A stretch of 64,000 nucleotides of DNA, taken from NCBI GenBank assembly GCA_013180625.2, contig SNVD02006879.1, forward strand, positions 62,001-126,000, read 5' to 3'. Each line of letters starts with the position of its first letter. Position 1 is the stretch's first letter. Position numbers and translations under genes: made by a program. The notes under the pieces were generated by a model, which was not told the DNA's origin, did no database searches, and was given only the letters and a program-made list of their open reading frames with translations. Shown piece after piece: positions 46,330-56,454 of the stretch. This DNA is from Boswellia sacra (lineage: Eukaryota > Streptophyta > Magnoliopsida > Sapindales > Burseraceae).

Positions 46330-47644
46330 TTTTTATAAAGGACTCAAGTGATGCATCACCTAAAAAAAAGAAGAACTTAAGTAAGGAATTGAAGGGGCTT
46401 AAAGCTGATGTAGTAGAAAAACGGACCATTGAAAAGCCTCAACTCGTTACCCATTTTGAAGCGCTCATGAAGATTACAGTGCAAGAAGAAAAACCACTTG
46501 AAATCCATTTTAATGATTGCGTTTTTGGCTACCCAGTGAAAACTTTCTTGTCTTACTTTGACATGTATTATATGATTGATTTTAAAGAGCTGAGTCAGAA
46601 TTGTCTTACAATTTATATGAGGTTTTGAATTCTCACCTATTTACATTGTGTTAAGGATTATATCATTAGCTTACTTCATATATTTTGCACACGAAAATAA
46701 TTCATTGTTGATTAATACATTTAGTCATCTGTATGGGGCTTGTGATGGTGGATCGGCCTCAGTGAAGTTTGGGTTTATTCACCCCGAAACCATACTTGCA
46801 AGCAAACTAAAGGACAAGCAACTGTGTTTACAAATGTCTCAGTCACTTGCAGACAAGCTGGAAAAATTGAAAAATAGAGACTATGTTGTATTTGTTCATT
46901 CCTTACAACCCAGGGTCAGATTTCTTAGTTGTATTTGTAAATGAACCAGCATTTTGTACACTTACTGACTTGGGTTTATTTGCTTCCAATATGCAAATAC
47001 CATTGGACTTTGATTATTCTTAACTTGTCCTCTTTAAGGATATTTCATATAGATTCCCTGAGGAAAGGAATTCAGGAAGGTGCTAAGCAAGTAATAAACC
47101 AGTAAGTTTTCACCTTCATTTCTAATCATCAAAATTTGAGGATATGTGTAAAAAACAATTCTTCAAAGTGCAATTATTTGACTTCAAAGGGTTCATTATG
47201 TGGCAATCTGCAGTGGACAAAAATTGAAGAAGAAAAATCCATAGATAATCGTGAAGGTATACTAGAAAATAAGTTAATTTCATTAATTAATACTTTGTAG
47301 ATATTTAATCTATTCAAACAGTGTTTGTGAGCCATTAACACCAGTTTGTGCATAATTAGGGACCACGATAGGAGGGATCGATAGAATGTGGATATTACGT
47401 ACTCAGATACATGAAGGAGATCATAAAAGACCCCAAAATCCTCTCTGAGAAGGTTAGATGATAATGATGCAATAAATTATTTTCTCAATGGTTCACTCAC
47501 AAGATATTAATATTGTTGTACATGATTATGTCTTAGTTCAATTACAAGGATAAATACAATGACAATGAGATGAATGACATTAGAACTGAGTGGGTGAACC
47601 ATGTATCTGGCATCATTCTAGAGCAACTTGTCGACCAAAAGTGA
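46330..47644 (+). pseudogene. ULP1-like cysteine protease (C48) carried by the CACTA element
   Basis: Exons encode VYGYPVKTF-like wording (IHFNDCVFGYPVKTFLSYFD, 46500-46560), FGFIHPETILASKLKDKQL, then HWTLIILNL (His at 47001), IDSLRKGIQEGAKQVIN (Asp at 47052) and IECGYYVLRYMKEIIKDPKI (Cys at 47387), ending VDQK and TGA at 47642-47644. The His-Asp-Cys order and a C-terminal location match SUMO/C48 proteases, and ULP1-like domains are known passengers of plant DNA transposons. Catalytic residues look preserved, but short frames and unclear splice sites leave activity doubtful. Confidence 0.72.
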
Positions 47645-48539
47645 AGCAATCAGTTATTTGCAAGTATAATTCACTTATATGAGTACATTTTTCTGTTTCA
47701 ATATTCGGTAAATGTTACTAATTTGATGCATCTTTGCTTCTAATTTATATTATATTTTTATTATTACAGATGGAAGACTAACAAATTTGAATGTTATTTT
47801 GAAGATATAAATGATGATTTTTTTTGTTTGAAGATTTAGATGCTGATGGATCTGCTGATTTTTGTGGAGCCATGATTACATGATGAAAAGAGCAATTTCA
47901 AAGTAGATGGATAGGAACCATTTAAATAGGATCGATCTTTTAGGGATTTTTTTGTGAACGAATCTAAAAACTATTATTGTCAAGTTTTTAGAGTACTCTC
48001 CTTACGTATATATTAGTAAAGTTGAATGTGGCTCTTTACTAACCATGGTTTATTACTAACAAATTTGTTTGATCATTCATTTTTGTGTTTCAAAGTTTTT
48101 GTTAAAGAACTATGTCTTTGTATGCTTTCCAAGTAGATATATTTGAATGAGCAATGGAGAAGATCATGATTTATAACAAGCAGTTGATTCATTTAAAGGA
48201 TTTGCAGCTATTTGAGTTTCCAGGTTCCAGGTATGCCTTTGCTCTGCATTAATTAAATGTCCATTTAATTGCTTGGATGTTGTAGATGACAACTATGTTC
48301 ATATGATATATATATATATATATATATATATTATGTTTAAATCTAATTGAAGACTGTATTAAGCTGGTAAAGGGTTAATATTAATTTAACAAAAAACTTT
48401 TATTTTTGGTGTTGTCCCTGCAAACCTGCAAGTTGCGAGAACATAAGAAGCCCAAAAGCCCAATTTAACGGCCAATAAAAAATCTGATAATTGAGACGCA
48501 CATGTGTTTCTATAGGCACGTGTCTGTATAAACCCCAAA
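47645..48539. other. Spacer after the ULP1-like gene
   Basis: AT-rich, with a (TA)n microsatellite at about 48307-48331. No coding signal seen. Confidence 0.5.
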
Positions 48540-50670
48540 CCGTAGCTCCCCCTGTATCTCCCAACTCTAACGCAGTCATTTCTCTGTTTATGAATCCTAT
48601 TATTTATGGGTTTTGGATTTGGTAGAATTTAATTATGTTTATTTAAAACGATTTTATTTATTTATTTATGCTAAAAAGTAGAATAAAAACTAGGAAAGTT
48701 GAAGTTGATTGCAGATGTACCATTGGAGGAGATCAGCAATATCGTCATTGAGAAACACATGGTTTGGTATTTCAAAATCACAAAATGCTCTTGAATATAA
48801 ACCTACAAAGTGTGTCTCCGATATGGGTTTGGGTCGTTTTTCCTCACCAGCCGTTGAGAAAACCACTTTTGATTCTTCTGCAAAAAAGGTATAATGTTTT
48901 ATCTTTTTTATTTTTCTAGGTCTTCTTTTTGGCCTTTTGTTTGTTAGTTTCCTGATTTTTTTCTGTATTGTTTCTTCTTTCGAATTTTTTTGTGTTGATT
49001 TGATTATGTTATCTTTAATCACATTCTAATTTGCAAGTTGGTGTTTTTCGCTGGATTATAGGATTTTCTTATTCAAGATTTTTTTTTTGGTTCATAAAAG
49101 ATGGAACATTGGGCTATAAAGTGAAGTGTATGCAATTATAGAGAATTAATCTAGTCAATTATTAGTTGTTTGTACCCTTCTAGGATGGCGAGGATTTCCC
49201 AACTGACATGTTGAAACTAACTTTTTTTATTCTTTTGAACATAGGGATGGTTCCAATTATCCCAATGTTTTGGTTTTAACTCAATTCTGTCCCTATGCTT
49301 GTTTGCAATTGATTTACTGTAGCATTATAATTTTGTTGATTATGAATCCTTTTGGTGGAACATGAATTTATGCCGTTGTTTTTTTTTATTTTTTTATTTG
49401 GTGGCCAAATTCCTATTGAAATCCATGTTAACAATTCAACATCCTTCTGATAAGAAAACTATTGGGAGGATCGGAAATTTTTTTCTTTTAGCCTAAAGTG
49501 TTGCATTTTTTTTTACCTTGGTATAGAAAGTTCTTCTGGATTTGAGTTTATCAAATTTAAGTTACTTTCTTATGACGATGTAGTTGCCTGTGGTGAATAC
49601 TGGTATGATTATCCTTCTCATTAATTTATTTTGTTCTAGTTTACTTTCATTTTTATGATTATTGTCTTTGTTTTATTCTGCAGGATATATTTAGAAGTAA
49701 TGGTTAGTGACTATCTTCATTAATATATCTTGTAATGAAAATGCTATGTTGGATTCATGGGTTTGTTGAGATTCATATCCTCTCTCCCTCCCTCCCTCCC
49801 TGCCAAGGTGTTGATATTATTATATTCCCTTTGGTATATGTTTGTTCTATAATATTAAGGCTGCATTCTGGTCTCCTTTTTACTGGATGCATGACTCTAT
49901 CAGACTGTAGATATCCTTTTGTGGATTATATTTGATGGCTTTTTTTGGGCAGGAATCTCTATTCTTTTTAGAGGAATGTAAAACTAGAGGATACATAGTT
50001 GACTCTTGCTCACCTTTTAAAGTAATGGAGAACCATATAGCAAGCACCATAAATCTTTGTTCTGCCAGATCCTTTGCAGCAAAAGCTTCAAAGCAACAAT
50101 CAGAAACGCCATCTGAGGTCTGTTGTAGATTGAAGTTTTTGAAACTTATCTTATCACAGAAATATTTTGTTATCAAACAAAGTTCATGTTACTTTCGTGT
50201 AAATAATCAACAATCAAACCTTTGCAGACAAATAGCGTTGTACTGCTATCCATCCAATAATTCCATCATATTTTGTTGGTTTGAATTTATGGTACATTGG
50301 GTTTTTTTAATTTTCTTGTCTTACCTTGCACTGCCCTACAGCCCAAAAAAGACCTATCAACTATTGAGGATCCCTTTGATGCTCCTACATACAATATTCC
50401 AGATAAGCCAGTGACTTTTGCAGAGGGGGCCTCATATAGTGTTATAATTCTTGCTAGGCTTGGGGTTGCTGCTGTTGCTGCATATGCTATTTTCAAGAAG
50501 CTCATATTTGAATCAAAAGAGTAAGATATCTCTTATTGAATTGTGTTCTATAGTGGAAATTTGGAATTCTAACTTAACCTTTGTCAATTCAAAGCTGATT
50601 TCAGGTCATTTTCTAATTCAGGTATAAAATTTTTAACAAAGCTCTAAAAAGAATTCAAGATGATAGTCAG
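48540..50670 (+). pseudogene. TIM21: TIM21 (inner-membrane translocase subunit), 5' part only
   Basis: Four exons fit cleanly: 48715-48888, 49953-50117, 50342-50520 and 50622-50670, with GT/AG borders and continuous phase for 189 codons without a stop. The start is a presequence-like stretch (MYHWRRSAISSLRNTWFGIS). Exon 3 encodes [20 protein letters not shown] and a membrane helix ([20 protein letters not shown]); exon 4 ends KALKRIQDDSQ. TIM21 couples the TOM and TIM23 complexes in mitochondria. The conserved C-terminal intermembrane-space domain is absent: after the donor at 50671 the sequence is unrelated. The start at 48715 is chosen because it gives a presequence in phase. The fragment is intact but cannot make full TIM21. 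Confidence 0.88.
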
Positions 50671-51106
50671 GTTTGTCAAATTTATTTATTTATTGATTGT
50701 CCTACAGCCTTGAATTTTAAAATAGTTAACACTATTTATTTTATTGGACCAATCTAAGGAGAGAAATATTTTATGTGCTGTATTTTTTATTTATTAATTT
50801 TTTAATAGAAACAATGTTAGGAAGGCGGGATTCGCAAAGCTTAAAGCAATCCTAGGGAATGGATTTTGACCTCTATTTGTCACAAATTTTTCTTAATATT
50901 AGTACAATGATGAATGATGAAAATGAGCATTTTTCTTGTAGTAGAAAGACAGAGTCATTCGCAACGCATAGCTATTTGCGTGCTCAAGTTAATTTTTTTT
51001 AAATTTAAAGCACAAATTTGTAAGTTCCTGATGATAAGGAACATTAATAGAGTCAAAATTCTCATAACACCCAACCCATTTGGGTAGAATCTTGATAAGT
51101 TACTAC

Positions 51107-51142
<36 letters not shown>

Positions 51143-51553
51143 TAAATATTTTCCTTGTATGATATACTCTATAAACAATCATAAAAAAAGACTATGCTTA
51201 AAATGATGAAAATAATAATAAAGAATTATAAATATTTTTATGTGTTATTTTAACAAATAAAATATTAATATCATAATTTAGGAGATCAGGGTGGAGTACA
51301 AGTGAGGACAAAGCGGTTGATACCCGCCAAAACTGTGATGAAAATACATCATCGGACAGTCTTTTCTTGGGACTCCACATGAGATAGATTCATATTTCGC
51401 CATTTGTCTTGTTCATCACCATCTCTTGCTACGTGAATTTCAGTGTTCCCATCTAATCAAAAGCTATAGTTGTTGTTGTCTTGTACTTCGAAAAGCTTGA
51501 GCATCTTCTTTTGTTATGCCAATAAAGACTTGAAAGAATCCAGAATTGAGATA
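50671..51553. other. Spacer with a CACTA-like end and a (TA)n repeat
   Basis: GAGCATTTTTCTTGTAGTAG at 50925-50944 matches the CACTA terminus at 53243 except at its last bases. A (TA)n microsatellite lies at about 51107-51137. No coding signal is convincing. Confidence 0.5.
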
Positions 51554-52515
51554 TGCAATCTTTCTCTACTCTGAAACCTTTCCCACTTTACCCTTCTGTT
51601 GTTTACAAGCTTTCTCTCCATGAAGGTTCCAATAGGGTTTTTTGAAACACTGTGGAGTTTTCTGTCGTTTTTACCTTACTTCTTTCTACTCTTCATCCTT
51701 GGCCTCCTTAAAAGTATCTTTACTTTCCACGTTTATGGTTTTTTATTATTTAAAACATGTTTCATTTTTGATACATGTTTCATTTAATTTAATACATGTT
51801 TCATTTTTTTTTCACCCATAAACTCAAAATATTTTGCACTTAAGAAGCCATCCCATGTACATGTACATGTACATATATGATAATATGAAACATGGACATG
51901 AGACACGAGTGCTATGATGAATAAGTACCGTCGTTTTGAATGTGAAAGTGTGCTTGCTATTGGTATTATGTGCGCATGTGCTCATGTGCATATGAATTAG
52001 TTCATGTTTCTTTTATATGTAGACATTTCTTATGTGTATGTTCACAGTTTTATAGGTCAATTGAAAACCGCAGAGGTCTTCTCATATGTATGTTGTTTCA
52101 CAGCGGCAATCATTTGTCCCATTGTTGTAGGAATCATTGCGTCAGCTGTAATAATTGGCCTTTGGCCTGCACATTTTCTCTAGACTTACTACTGTATATT
52201 GAGGTATGCCTAGATCCTTCAAAATCATTACATAGTTGTTTAATTCAATTTCAGGTGCCTCTTGTTTATCAATAACATTTTTACTTATGCTCTCATTTTC
52301 TTTATGGGATTATAATTTCAGAACCAAGAGGCTAGGACTAGTTCTAAAGATTATGGTGCTAATAGCATTGCCAGTGCCTCTGATTTTTTGGCCAATTATT
52401 GGAATTGTTGGAAGTCTTTTAGCTGGAATAGGATATGGGTTTTTCGCTCCCCTTTTTGCACTTTCGAGGTTGTTGCAGCGAATGTCACTGACAAATGCTA
52501 CCACTACTTTGTTGT
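51554..52515 (+). pseudogene. Plant membrane-protein gene fragment, unnamed family
   Basis: Exon 1 (51620-51713) encodes MKVPIGFFETLWSFLSFLPY followed by FFLLFILGLLK. A second exon (about 52106-52201) encodes IICPIVVGIIASAVIIGLWP and AHFL, then TAG where the family has Trp, then TYYCI. A third (52321-52515) encodes TKRLGLVLKIMVLIALPVPL and WPIIGIVGSLLAGIGYGFFA, then shifts frame at about 52463 before FEVVAANVTDKCYHYFV. The wording fits a conserved plant multi-pass membrane protein with no function known to me. Nonsense, a one-base loss and a truncated 3' end make it a pseudogene. It stops where CACTA subterminal repeats begin. Confidence 0.75.
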
Positions 52516-52579
52516 GAGTTTTTCTCTCTGTTTTAGGCTCTGTTTAAGTAGTAATTTAGTTGAAATTTGTCTTTGTGTT

Positions 52580-53243
52580 GCTGAAGTAATCAGAAAGGAT
52601 GAAAAACGTTTGTGTTTATCGTTCAGAAAGCGCCAAATATGACAAAATTCAAAAAAGTTAACCGTTACAAAATCATATTTATCGTTAAGAAGTGCCAAAT
52701 ATGACAAAATTTTAAAAAGTTATCCGCTACAAACTATATTTATCATTTAGAAAGCCCCAAATATGAAAAAATTGAAAAAAGTTAACCGTAAAAAAACCAT
52801 ATTTATCATTCAAAAAGTGCCAAATATGACAAAATTCAGAAAAGTTAACCGCTACAAAACTATATTTATCGTTCAGAAAGCGTCAAATATGACAAAATTC
52901 AAAAAAATTAACTGTTACAAAACCATATTTATCTGGCAAAAAGCGCCAAATATGACAAAATTCAAAAAATTTAACCGTTACAAAACCATATTTATCAAGC
53001 AAAAAGCGATAAATATGTTGAAATTAAAAAATGTAACAATTACAATATACCAAATTTGACAATAAAAAGTGACAAATATGACAATTTTCTACAGTTTTTA
53101 TGTTACTATACTTGGCGCTTTTTTGTGAGAAATATGGTTGTTAATATATTTGGTGTTTTGACCGACCGTCAAATAGACTATATTTGGTGGTACCATTGGT
53201 GTCGTTTTGTTAACCGCAAAAATTGAGCATTTTTCTTGTAGTG
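52580..53243 (+). mobile_element. CACTA right terminus with seven 63-bp subterminal repeats
   Basis: Tandem units with GCGCCAAATATGACAAAATT start near 52630, 52692, 52754, 52817, 52880, 52943 and 53006 (spacing 62-63 bp). They are followed by TTTGGTGTTTTGACCGACCG, TATTTGGTGGTACCATTGGT and finally GAGCATTTTTCTTGTAGTG ending at 53243. The last 130 bp parallel 10870-11000. Subterminal repeats bind the element's second transposase protein in En/Spm systems. Confidence 0.85.
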
Positions 53244-54286
53244 TTTCAGTGGCAACAACACTCCTCAACTTAAGTCACACCTACTATTACTAGAAGTCTA
53301 GTCTTTCTCATATCTCGATCTCGAACTAACGGCCAGAAGAGAGATATTAAGAAAACCCAATTTCTTATCCTGTTTTAAAAACTTAACTCAAAAGAGAAAA
53401 GAAGATCAAACTCAAAGAGATCCCACTTTTGACGATTGAACTACACTTTTATTCCCATCTCATGATTGCTTTCTCCATGACTTAGAAAAAATATGTAAAT
53501 ATAAAGAGCTAAATTTGTTGTAGAGTTGAGTTTTACGTTTGGGTTAAAGAGCTTAAATTCATACCATAACTTACGGTTTAAATAATGAGAATCAGGGTTA
53601 ATGAGAATCAGGGTTAATTGTACAGTAAATAATTAAGTTCGTGTATTTAGATTTTTTTATCCTATTTTGTAATTTTATTTTAGGACAAAATTATAAAAGA
53701 AAAGAAAATAAAATAAAATAAAATTAGGGGCAAAAGATGTAAAAAGTGGGGCTGAATAGAACAACTTCTTAACCAATCTAATTCCAATTACCCCGTACCC
53801 AGTCTAAGGGCCCCTTGTTTGTTTTAGACTTTGAAGTATGAAATTAATAGAATTCAGTTTTTAAAAAATGAGATGCTTTATTCAACCCCTATTTTTTATC
53901 TTAAAAAGGGTAAAATTGTAGTAAAATATACTTAAATGAGAGTGTTCAGTTATTGAATGGTTGCAATTAGGAAAGCTAAAATATTTTCCATATATTCACT
54001 ATTTCTATTTTTATCATTTAAATCTATTAATCTTTTTCTGTATATATTATAACTTCTCCAGTATTCTATAAATATAGATTAATCACCATCACCATTATCT
54101 TTGTTTTTCAAAAACAAAATTATATAATTGATTTTGTCCGTGTTAATCTTAACTGCATAAGAAAATGCAACCAAGTTAGGTACAGAAAAAAAAAAGAATT
54201 AACATAACAACCAAGTTAGAAAGAAAAAAAAAATTGCTAGTGAAGTTTTGATCTCCGGGTTGAGTTTTACAAAAAGAAAGAAAATA
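53244..54286. other. Intergenic AT-rich DNA
   Basis: No gene seen. A 19-bp-scale duplication GAGAATCAGGGTTAAT occurs at about 53588-53618. Confidence 0.45.
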
Positions 54287-54494
54287 TATAACCTAAGAGC
54301 GGTGCTAGACTTACAATCTCCATACAACCCAAACTCTATAACCTGACAGTCTGCAAGGCAAAAATTCAATGGAGGAGGAAAAAAAATGAGGGAAGTTATA
54401 TCTCCAATAGGATTTTCCTATATTGACTGCTATATCAGGTTGTATAGTTTGGATTGTATGAAGATTATAAGTCTAGGATCACTGTATAACCTAA
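54287..54494. mobile_element. MITE, Mutator-like, with 10-bp target duplication
   Basis: The duplication TATAACCTAA flanks the element (54287-54296 and 54485-54494). The 188-bp element (54297-54484) has inverted ends of about 50 bp with mismatches: CTAGACTTACAATCTCCATA on the left, the inverse of TATGAAGATTATAAGTCTAG on the right. A 9-10-bp duplication and long inverted ends suit Mutator-like MITEs. Confidence 0.82.
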
Positions 54495-55346
54495 TATCAA
54501 AGGTTAATAATAATTGAAGATACGTAAAGAATAAAAGTTTTAATACTACTATTATTTGATTTATTATTATTTCGGTTGTGTAAAGGAAGCAAAAAAATTA
54601 ATCAGCTACTAAATCTTAATATTTAATGATATAAATGTGTAATAAGTTCTTCAGATTTTATTTGATTTTGTGAACCTATTTTATCTTCTAATATTACAAT
54701 TTTAGCCTTTTTAAATTAAGGGTGGGGTATATTGAGATGAAAAATGGGAGCTTGATAAAACCACTCTTTAAAAGTTTAGGTCGGTTTGTTTTAACATCTG
54801 ATCATTTTTTTTCAGACATAGACGTCTAAATGAGAAAAGTGAAAAAAAATCAATTTTTCATTCAAAACCTCTGAATGGATTAAAATACCAAAAGTGCCCC
54901 TGTATTTAAATTAAAAACAATTCCGATTTTGTTGTTTATCGTTTAACCTACCTGCCCTCAAATCTTCAATTATCTGGCCATTTCACCACTTCAGGCACCA
55001 ACAATAATTTTCCGACGACCAATATTATATCAACGATAATTTCCCTCTACCGGTTTTGCTTCCTCTTCCTTTGTCATCATTTATCCATCAAAATCTGGCC
55101 AATTAGTGTTGATTCCAGCTACCTACTGCTTCCCGCAAACTCCTCCCTTCGCAGCCAATAAATTTAATTATTAAAAACTTAATTAGTTTGGAAAGGTAAA
55201 TTTGAAATTAGGAAGGGTATGCAGTCTAATATTAAAATTTTATCAACCGATATGTGAGAAATTTGGGTGTTCAGATATTTTTATTAGTGCAAATAGTTAT
55301 AGCCCCTATCCTATATTAAATTATCAAAGAAGTTTTAATGGATTTT
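54495..55346. other. Intergenic AT-rich DNA
   Basis: No gene seen. A C-rich stretch at 54950-55150 has no coding frame. Confidence 0.45.
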
Positions 55347-56345
55347 AAAATATTACTTGACCCCCATTATACTCGAAAACGCATAGACCCCTTTTTTTCA
55401 AAAAAAAAAAAAAAACCCCAATCATTAGTTCATTACCCCATTTTTTCAAAACAATTATAAAATCCCCAACCCGGTAATAGTTTTCCGTTTAACGTAGTGA
55501 TATACCCTCAAAAAAGGTTCAACAAACAGATCAATCTCATATTACAATCATTTTATGATAATTAAATTACAAAATATAAAACTATTTAAATAAATTTCTC
55601 CTAATAAGCTTTTTCCCCCAGCCAAATTTGTCCCCAATTAAAACCTCAAAATCTACACACAAATTAAACTCAACCAATGATAAATATAATACCAACTTAA
55701 ACATTAGAAAATCCCATCTTAAATCAGACACCGTTGAATATGTGGAGAAGCTGAAAAATTGATGATAGTTGACTCATATTCCTCTCTACAAAACCATTCT
55801 TGGTCCTTGGAGAATGCTTAATCAGTCATAAAGAAATCTTACAACATTGTGAAAGGTAGTGTCTACAAGACCCATTACGTTATCTTCTCGATTGCAGCCT
55901 CATGCACTTAAAAGAGTTAAGCTCAACAAAATATCAGTCTCTCTCCTCAAATCACCCACTTTCACTTGGAAATTACTCGTATAGAGAAGAAAGTACATGG
56001 TCTCGGCGAGCTTCAGTTAGTTAAATAGACCGATTAATCGACGGCGATAAGGGGTGTTTGGGAAGCGGAAGGTTGTGGTGTTGGATATGAGTGAGTTAGC
56101 AATTTAGTTTTAATTTTGGAACAAATTTTAATTGATTTAGGTTTTTTTTTTTAATCGCGAGTATAGAAATCATTAAAGTAGAAAATTAATGTTTTATTTA
56201 ATTATTATCAAATGACAATCATACCCTTAAAAGCGTTACTTAAAACTTTATGAAATTAACGTTGAGGGCTTTGAAAAAGCCAGTGGGTCCTAGTATATGT
56301 TAACGTAGAAAGGGGGTCGACCGACATTTCCCCTTCAAAATATTT
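55347..56345. mobile_element. Probable non-autonomous inverted-repeat element next to the thioredoxin promoter
   Basis: The left end (TTGACCCCC...ACGCATAGACCCC...TTTTTTTCAAA, about 55356-55402) pairs with the inverse of the right end (about 56267-56320). Flanks AAAATATTA (55347-55355) and AAAATATTT (56337-56345) match at 8 of 9 bases. The right end carries about 15 bases more than the left, so one end has decayed. No transposase is inside. Confidence 0.55.
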
Positions 56346-56357
56346 GTTATTTCATAA

Positions 56358-56363
56358 CACGTG
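56358..56363 (+). promoter_or_regulatory. G-box CACGTG upstream of thioredoxin o
   Basis: CACGTGGC lies about 95 bp before the chosen ATG. It is the strong G-box/ABRE core bound by bZIP and bHLH factors. It sits just outside the right edge of the inverted-repeat element. Confidence 0.5.
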
Positions 56364-56454
56364 GCATAATGGGAACAGACAAAAACCCTACCGAAGAGAA
56401 GAGGAGATGATAGCGGAGATTTTGCGAAGTGACGGACTCAGAACGAGAGGGAAA

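Larger units (their letters stand above)
40938..53243 (+). mobile_element. CACTA (En/Spm) transposon region with transposase genes and a right terminus
   Basis: Reads left to right: tnp2 (40938-43274), a second transposase gene (43396-46260), a ULP1-like protease region (46330-47644), host-gene fragments (48540-52515) and a repeat-rich terminus ending CTTGTAGTG at 53243. The left part of tnp2 and the left terminus are missing because the LTR at 39136 abuts the coding sequence. Whether the right terminus belongs to the same insertion as the transposase is inferred from order and orientation. Frameshifts in tnp2 show the element is not autonomous now. Confidence 0.7.

Noticed and set aside
49932..50414. 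A 160-codon plus-strand open frame as a separate gene
   Set aside because: It reads through a TIM21 intron; the spliced exons explain it better.
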